Source of the DNA: Brevibacillus reuszeri
Lineage (GTDB): Bacteria; Bacillota; Bacilli; Brevibacillales; Brevibacillaceae
DNA: 64,000 nucleotides
Reading direction: 5' to 3'
NCBI RefSeq assembly: GCF_001187725.1
Contig: NZ_LGIQ01000017.1
Location: forward strand, 342,787-406,786
A program made the translations under genes and the position numbers. Positions 59,860-64,000 of the stretch are shown in pieces. The notes beneath the pieces were generated by a model. The model was not told where the DNA came from. It made no database searches and worked only from the letters and a program-made list of their open reading frames with translations. The stretch's first letter is position 1. Each line of letters starts with the position of its first letter.

Positions 59860-60933
59860 CTACAGGATAATCAAGTCGCGCGCTGCACTCGTCAGTACGC
59901 GGTTTCCTTCTTCTGTTACGACGATATCGTCCTCGATTCGCACACCGCCTACATCCGGGATGTAAATACCTGGCTCAACCGTCAAAACCATGCCTTCTTG
60001 AATCATCATTTCGCAGCGCGTAGACATGAACGGCTCTTCGTGGATGTCCAGACCTACTCCGTGCCCCATTCCGTGACCGAATCGCTCCCCAAAGCCTTGC
60101 TGGGTAATGTAATCTCTGGCAAACGCATCAGCTTCTTTGCCTGTAATGCCAGGGCGAATCCCCGCTACTGCCCGATTGCGCGCTTCCAAAACAATGCCGT
60201 AAATCGCTTTTAATTGCTCAGAAGGCTCGCCTACCGCTACGGTGCGCGTGATATCAGAACGATACCCTTGGTAGAGAGCACCGTAATCCATTGTTACCAT
60301 ATCCCCAGACTCGATCAGCTTATCGCTGGCTACCCCGTGCGGCAGGGCAGAACGATGACCGGAAGCAATGATGATATCAAAGGCGGAGCCGGATGCTCCC
60401 TGCTTTCGCATGAATATTTCCAATTCATTAGACACATCGAGCTCACTGATCCCTGGACGCAAAAATGAAGTAATATGCGTAAACGCTGCGTCTGCGATTT
60501 CAGCAGCCGTCTGGATCTTGGCTAGCTCATCTGCTGTTTTGATCATCCGCAAGCCTTCTACTATTCCTGCTGTAGGAACCAGCTCGACTTTTTCTTTTGC
60601 TGCATTCGCATAACTGCGGTGCATCGCATACGTTACATTCGCTTCCTCAAAGGCCAGTGTCTGAATCCCCATTTCCTCTGCAAGACGAACTACCTCTGCA
60701 TATACCGATTCTTTTGTCGGCAAATGAACGATTTCAAAATCTGTTGCCTGTGCAGCAGCTTGAACTGTGTAACGAAAGTCCGTCAGCAGCTTGGCTTGGT
60801 CATTGGAAATGAGCAGAACGCCATATGTACCTGTGAAATTACTCAAATAACGGCGGTTTTGTGCATTCGTAATCAGTATGCCGTCTACTCCCAATGCTGT
60901 GAATTGTTGGCGGAGGCGATTTACTTTCTCCAT
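59860..60933 (-). CDS. M24 Xaa-Pro peptidase (YqhT-like)
   Basis: A 357-residue creatinase/prolidase-fold metallopeptidase. The start at 60933 (MEKVNRLRQQFTALGVDGIL) has AAAGGG nine bases upstream and lies downstream of the sigma54 promoter, whereas the longer frame to 60984 would include the promoter. Metal ligands are in MVTMDYGALYQGYRSDITRT (two Asp), FGHGMGHGVGLDIHEEP (His) and the Glu of TVEPGIYIPDVGG and IEDDIVVTEEG. It cleaves X-Pro or Pro-X dipeptides; here it probably frees proline and hydroxyproline from imported collagen fragments. Confidence 0.9.
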   Translation of the reverse strand: MEKVNRLRQQFTALGVDGILITNAQNRRYLSNFTGTYGVLLISNDQAKLLTDFRYTVQAAAQATDFEIVHLPTKESVYAEVVRLAEEMGIQTLAFEEANVTYAMHRSYANAAKEKVELVPTAGIVEGLRMIKTADELAKIQTAAEIADAAFTHITSFLRPGISELDVSNELEIFMRKQGASGSAFDIIIASGHRSALPHGVASDKLIESGDMVTMDYGALYQGYRSDITRTVAVGEPSEQLKAIYGIVLEARNRAVAGIRPGITGKEADAFARDYITQQGFGERFGHGMGHGVGLDIHEEPFMSTRCEMMIQEGMVLTVEPGIYIPDVGGVRIEDDIVVTEEGNRVLTSAARDLIIL

Positions 60934-60979
60934 CTTTGTCATCCCTTTCGCATGCTTTTTACACTCCAAGAGAAAATCT

Positions 60980-60995
60980 AGCAATACCTATGCCA
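60980..60995 (-). promoter_or_regulatory. Sigma54 promoter of the M24 peptidase gene
   Basis: Minus strand TGGCATAGGTATTGCT fits TGGCAYR-N4-TTGCW. The transcript would start about 12 bases further, leaving a leader of about 37 bases before the ATG at 60933. Confidence 0.82.
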
Positions 60996-61057
60996 TTAAT
61001 CGTACTCGCCTCATTCAACTGCTGCAATTCTTTTCGATTCAAGTGAATACAGAATGC

Positions 61058-61073
61058 TGGCACGACATTTGCA
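61058..61073 (+). promoter_or_regulatory. Sigma54 promoter of the ferredoxin/FAD subunit operon
   Basis: Plus strand TGGCACGACATTTGCA is a perfect consensus -24/-12 element, 37 bases before the first start codon. It is divergent from and only 62 bases away from the peptidase promoter. Confidence 0.9.
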
Positions 61074-61110
61074 TTTTCAAAGCTACGCAAACATAAAGGA
61101 GGGTTTTCAC

Positions 61111-61377
61111 ATGGACTCGCATCAGCTAATTGTCTGCCGCTGTGAAGAAGTAACACTGGCTGACCTGCTGGAGACCGCCCAAGCCTATCAATGTACGGCG
61201 CGTGAACTAAAACTACGAACACGTGCCGGGATGGGCTGCTGCGGTGGACGTACTTGCCGAATATTCATTGATCAGATTATCGAGCAAACAACTGGCCAAG
61301 TGCCATCACATACTGTACCACTTGGATTCCAGCCACCTGTTCGTCCCATCTCGTTTACGACTCTCGGAGGTCGATAA
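61111..61377 (+). CDS. BFD-like [2Fe-2S] protein, dehydrogenase subunit
   Basis: An 88-residue protein from the ATG at 61111 (AAAGGAGGG upstream). It has a bacterioferritin-associated-ferredoxin domain with the four cysteines in VCRCEEVTLADLL (CxC) and GCCGGRTC near residue 44. In many HcnB-type subunits this domain is fused to the C-terminus of the flavoprotein; here it is a separate first gene. It should carry electrons within a D-hydroxyproline dehydrogenase complex. Confidence 0.85.
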   Translation: MDSHQLIVCRCEEVTLADLLETAQAYQCTARELKLRTRAGMGCCGGRTCRIFIDQIIEQTTGQVPSHTVPLGFQPPVRPISFTTLGGR

Positions 61378-61379
61378 TC

Positions 61380-61718
61380 ATGAGCCAGCGCATTTTACAC
61401 CATCCTGTTCTCGGTTCCTTGAATCAGAGAAAAACGTTGCACTTTACCTTTAATGAATCGAGCTATACCGCTTATGAAGGGGAGACGATTGCTGCTGCCC
61501 TTCTGGCTTCCGGAGTTCGGACGCTTCGCGTACACGAAGAAAAAGGGACGCCACGCGGAATCTACTGTAACATTGGACATTGCTATGAGTGCCGTGTCTC
61601 GGTAAACGGTGTTCCAACCGTGCGGGCATGTATGACTTTGGTTCAGGACGGCATGGAGGTAACGGCTGGAACTGTTTTACCTACCCCACTGAAAAAAGGA
61701 GACGTGGCACATGGCTGA
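61380..61718 (+). CDS. HcnA/OoxA-like [2Fe-2S] ferredoxin-domain subunit
   Basis: A 112-residue protein of the Fer2_4 type seen in HcnA and as the N-terminal domain of sarcosine oxidase alpha. The beta-grasp part ESSYTAYEGETIAAALLASG is followed by cysteines in GIYCNIGHCYECRVSVNG and VRACMT (pattern C-x4-C-x2-C-x12-C). Its 3' end overlaps the next gene by eight bases. Confidence 0.87.
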   Translation: MSQRILHHPVLGSLNQRKTLHFTFNESSYTAYEGETIAAALLASGVRTLRVHEEKGTPRGIYCNIGHCYECRVSVNGVPTVRACMTLVQDGMEVTAGTVLPTPLKKGDVAHG

Positions 61719-62916
61719 TGTACTTGTGATTGGAGCAGGACCCGCAGGCTTATCCGCAGCGATCGCTTGCGCAAAGCATGGACTCTCAGTTCGTGTGGTA
61801 GACGAATTTTATCGATCAGGAGGCCGTTTGTTAGGACAGCTGCATCAGGAGCCGGACGGTACGTGGTGGAACGGGATTGATGAAGCAGTCAGGCTCGATC
61901 AGGAAGCACGCTCTGCGGGTGTCGAGATCAGCTCTGGCATTTCTGTTTATAACGTGAATCGCATAGAAAAGGGCTGGGCAGTTTCCACCACGGCAGGTGA
62001 AATTCACACTCCGATGCTCCTACTTGCTACTGGAGCATCAGAGACAGCCGTTCCTGTACCTGGCTGGACGTTGCCTGGGTGCATGTCAATAGGAGCAGCC
62101 CAGGTAATGACCAATGTCCAGCGCGTGCGAGTCGGTCAGCGTGGGGTCGTCATCGGTGTAAACATTTTATCCGTCGCCATTTCGCGAGAGCTGCAGCTAG
62201 CTGGCATAAATGTGGATCGAATGATTCTTCCTCCGTCCTCTGTTGTTACTGGTCATGCAGGCAATCCTCAGGCTGTTATGCGCTCTCTTTTGCGAGTAGC
62301 CCATCTCGCTCCCTCCCCATTTATTCGTTGGGGAAGTCAGCTGATGAAAAGCCATTGGATGCAGCGACTCGGTGTATCCCTGTATCCTGCGAAGGGATTT
62401 TCCATGTGGGATATCCCGATCCAGCTTCGTACCGGCGCGCTTGAGATTGTCGGCAGCAAGCAAGTGGAAGGAGTTCGCGTCGCGCGCATCACGCCAGACG
62501 GCCAACCGATCCCTGGAACGGAAGAGGTCATTCCTGCTGATTTTGTCTGTATTGCTGGGGGCTTGAGCCCGCTTGCCGAATTGGCTGCCATTGCAGGCTG
62601 TCCTTTTGCTTATGTGCCATCATTGGGCGGACATGTGCCGATTCACGACGAAAGAATGAGGACACCGCTTCCTGCCCTTTTCGTAGCAGGAAACATAACC
62701 GGGATTGAAAGTGCCAAGGTAGCGATCGCACAAGGAAGTTTAGCTGGTCTTTCCATCGCCTCTACGCACGGTACACTCACGGATCAAAGCCTGATTCAGC
62801 AGGCAATTCTTCAGGTCGAATACGTGCGTCAAAAGGCAACGATTCAGTTTCATCCGGAAATCAGCGCTGGACGGGCGATGCTTGGTCAAATGGCGGCTGA
62901 ATGCATGGGAATCTAG
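61711..62916 (+). CDS. HcnB-like FAD/NAD(P)-binding dehydrogenase subunit
   Basis: A 401-residue two-dinucleotide-binding flavoprotein. The FAD loop is VLVIGAGPAGLSAAIACAKH at residue 4, a GG motif with GGRLLGQLHQEPDGTWWNG, a second nucleotide site near GQRGVVIGVNILSVAISREL, and the C-terminal FAD closure LPALFVAGNITGIESAKVAI near 327. It lacks the BFD domain at the C-terminus that many homologues carry, which the first gene of the operon supplies. With the HcnC-like protein at 50 kb it would complete a four-subunit dehydrogenase. Confidence 0.87.
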   Translation: MADVLVIGAGPAGLSAAIACAKHGLSVRVVDEFYRSGGRLLGQLHQEPDGTWWNGIDEAVRLDQEARSAGVEISSGISVYNVNRIEKGWAVSTTAGEIHTPMLLLATGASETAVPVPGWTLPGCMSIGAAQVMTNVQRVRVGQRGVVIGVNILSVAISRELQLAGINVDRMILPPSSVVTGHAGNPQAVMRSLLRVAHLAPSPFIRWGSQLMKSHWMQRLGVSLYPAKGFSMWDIPIQLRTGALEIVGSKQVEGVRVARITPDGQPIPGTEEVIPADFVCIAGGLSPLAELAAIAGCPFAYVPSLGGHVPIHDERMRTPLPALFVAGNITGIESAKVAIAQGSLAGLSIASTHGTLTDQSLIQQAILQVEYVRQKATIQFHPEISAGRAMLGQMAAECMGI

Positions 62917-62941
62917 TTACTAGAGTTGATTCCATTCATAG

Positions 62942-62984
62942 AAAAGGGGGGCTTACGGCATCTCGCGCGTAAACTCCCCCTTTT
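62942..62984. terminator. Bidirectional terminator overlapping the DUF2161 gene end
   Basis: AAAAGGGGG pairs with CCCCCTTTT across 25 bases. It follows the HcnB-like gene by 26 bases and includes the last ten codons of the convergent gene. Confidence 0.6.
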
Positions 62985-63702
62985 GCTGTGCTTGCACATA
63001 ATGGGCGACAAGCTCAGGATAGGCATTGATTTCGTTTTTTCCTGCATCTGTCACAGCGTATACGCCCCGTTTAATCTTCTCAAACCACCCATAATAGTTT
63101 TTTGCCAGAATCGATAGCGTCTTATCTCCTGCTCCCATCTGACGCAGTGACTTTGGTGACAGCGGTCCATGCTGTTGCAGGAGACTGGCAATCTGGATAC
63201 AGCTCTGCTTGTAGGCCGTCATAATCTTCGTTTGATGACTACCGCCTACATTGTAATCTCCGTAGCGCCCTTTTATTTCCGCAATGACTCTACTTCTGAT
63301 TCTCTGATTTTGTCGCATGCTTTTCTGACGGTCAAATGGTCCAGGAGGGATTTTGACCTCCATTGACGCTCCATTTTTGGAAAAAGAGACAAGAATCAAG
63401 CCTAGCTCTAGTCGCCTGATCATATGGGTGATGTCTTGCCACTTTTTTGAAAACAGGCTGTATTTGGGCTTCGGGATGGCAACATAGACTTGATCAGTTA
63501 AACGCTGACGTTTTGTTGCCTGGATGAGGAGCTCTACGCTCAGATTGAGCTTGCACTCAACAATCACCAGCTCTTCTTCTTTGATAGCTGCGACGTCGCA
63601 ATGCTTGACCTCACCAAACACCTCATAGCCCTGCCGAGCAAAATAATTTCGTATCGGTTTGTATAAATCTACTTCATAGCGCTTCTCTGTTTTTGTTTTC
63701 AT
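62953..63702 (-). CDS. DUF2161-type putative PD-(D/E)XK-fold protein
   Basis: About 249 residues from an ATG at 63702 after AAGGGGA. The N-terminal 90 residues look like a restriction-endonuclease fold: YEVDLYKPIRNYFARQGYEV, then HCDVAAIKEEELVIVECKLN, i.e. D-x(n)-ExK, with a following QATKRQRLTDQVYVAIP strand-helix. The C-terminal part has a winged-helix-like stretch (GPLSPKSLRQMGAGDKTLSI). Substrate and role are unknown; it stands alone beside an rRNA operon. Confidence 0.75.
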   Translation of the reverse strand: MKTKTEKRYEVDLYKPIRNYFARQGYEVFGEVKHCDVAAIKEEELVIVECKLNLSVELLIQATKRQRLTDQVYVAIPKPKYSLFSKKWQDITHMIRRLELGLILVSFSKNGASMEVKIPPGPFDRQKSMRQNQRIRSRVIAEIKGRYGDYNVGGSHQTKIMTAYKQSCIQIASLLQQHGPLSPKSLRQMGAGDKTLSILAKNYYGWFEKIKRGVYAVTDAGKNEINAYPELVAHYVQAQQKGEFTREMP

Positions 63703-63790
63703 TCCAAACAAATCCCCTTGGACGCTTATCAATCTCGCAAAACAGGCTGACGATCGGAATTGTAGATATCTCGTTCATCAAACATTCCAT

Positions 63791-63877
63791 TCAGTTATGC
63801 CCGATTCCTTCTCTAGGATCGTATTCATGAATGACGTCGATGTCTTCGATATCCGCCCAGCAACTGTTAGATTCCAT
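63791..63877 (-). CDS. Possible 28-residue acidic protein
   Basis: An ATG at 63877 with GAGG four bases before it encodes MESNSCWADIEDIDVIHEYD plus PREGIGHN and a TGA. It sits just past the rRNA terminator. The composition is protein-like but length and spacing make it doubtful. Confidence 0.3.
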   Translation of the reverse strand: MESNSCWADIEDIDVIHEYDPREGIGHN

Positions 63878-63899
63878 CAAGCCTCGATCTAAATTCAGT

Positions 63900-63929
63900 A
63901 AAAAAAGAGCCAACCCATTGGATTGACCC
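63900..63929 (-). terminator. rRNA operon terminator
   Basis: On the minus strand GGGTCAATCC pairs with GGTTGGCTC (three G-U pairs) around a short loop, followed by seven T. It lies about 50 bases after the 23S 3' end. Confidence 0.75.
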
Positions 63930-63980
63930 TTCCTTGCCTTCATTCCTTGAAAACTGGATCTGCATGATTGCTAAGAGTGT

Positions 63981-64000
63981 GGATAAGTCCTCGACCGATT
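63981..64000 (-). rRNA. 23S rRNA, 3' end only
   Basis: The minus strand reads AATCGGTCGAGGACTTATCC, the conserved last bases of Bacillales 23S rRNA. The rest lies beyond the right edge. The adjoining CCAGTTTTCAAGG is typical of the spacer after 23S in this group. No 5S gene follows before the terminator. Confidence 0.82.

Noticed and set aside
1..64000. CRISPR arrays, prophage, insertion sequences, tRNA genes
   Set aside because: No regularly spaced repeats, transposase or phage genes, or tRNA-like cloverleafs were recognised anywhere in the window.

Overview
The window looks like a chromosomal segment of a Brevibacillus-like member of the Paenibacillaceae. Evidence: strong AGGAGG-type ribosome binding sites with frequent TTG and GTG starts, an SLH-anchored YcdB-type protein, coproheme decarboxylase (HemQ/ChdC), a YisL-like protein, BshB2- and PucR-type proteins, and many amino-acid scavenging operons. 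Nearly all genes lie on the minus strand. The extreme right edge holds the 3' end of a 23S rRNA gene, also on the minus strand, so the segment probably replicates from right to left.

Layout. 0-9 kb: a minus-strand operon of ankyrin protein, AllH (DUF2877), AllF (FdrA), AllG (DUF1116), NCS1 permease and carbamate kinase (cut by the left edge), diverging from a PucR regulator. This is an oxamate carbamoyltransferase plus carbamate kinase module, which makes ATP from a carbamoylated purine-derived compound. 9-12 kb: a NUC1-type nuclease, a GNAT acetyltransferase, a nitroreductase and small proteins of unknown function. 12.3-26.4 kb: a nine-gene operon of ROK repressor, ABC importer (lipoprotein, ATPase, fused double permease), two large PIG-L deacetylases (one secreted, one without a signal peptide), an argininosuccinate-lyase-like enzyme, an N-acetylglucosamine-kinase-like enzyme and a BshB2-like deacetylase. 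I know of no described pathway with this set. It looks like uptake and dismantling of an acylated amino sugar, possibly a malyl-glucosamine such as the bacillithiol core.

26.5-37.6 kb: amino-acid catabolism: LysR regulator, threonine-dehydratase-like and M20 enzymes, aminotransferase, ornithine-cyclodeaminase homologue, SDR, two IclR regulators and a polar amino-acid ABC importer. 37.9-45.5 kb: FUSC-type membrane protein, zinc-ribbon protein, MFS remnant, SLH protein, chdC, nagB with a MurR/RpiR regulator, and a YisL-like protein.

45.6-62.9 kb: a hydroxyproline and collagen-peptide catabolic island. One operon encodes a hydroxyproline dehydratase-like racemase homologue, alpha-ketoglutarate-semialdehyde dehydrogenase, a DapA-family deaminase, 4-hydroxyproline epimerase and a D-hydroxyproline oxidoreductase. 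A PAS-sigma54 activator lies next to it. Then come a Liv-type importer with an orphan OppA, an M24 peptidase, and three genes for [2Fe-2S] and FAD electron-transfer subunits. Four near-consensus sigma54 promoters precede exactly the four transcription units of this island, so it reads as a single regulon controlled by the local activator. The window ends with a DUF2161-type protein, a candidate small ORF, an rRNA terminator and the 23S end with no 5S gene after it.
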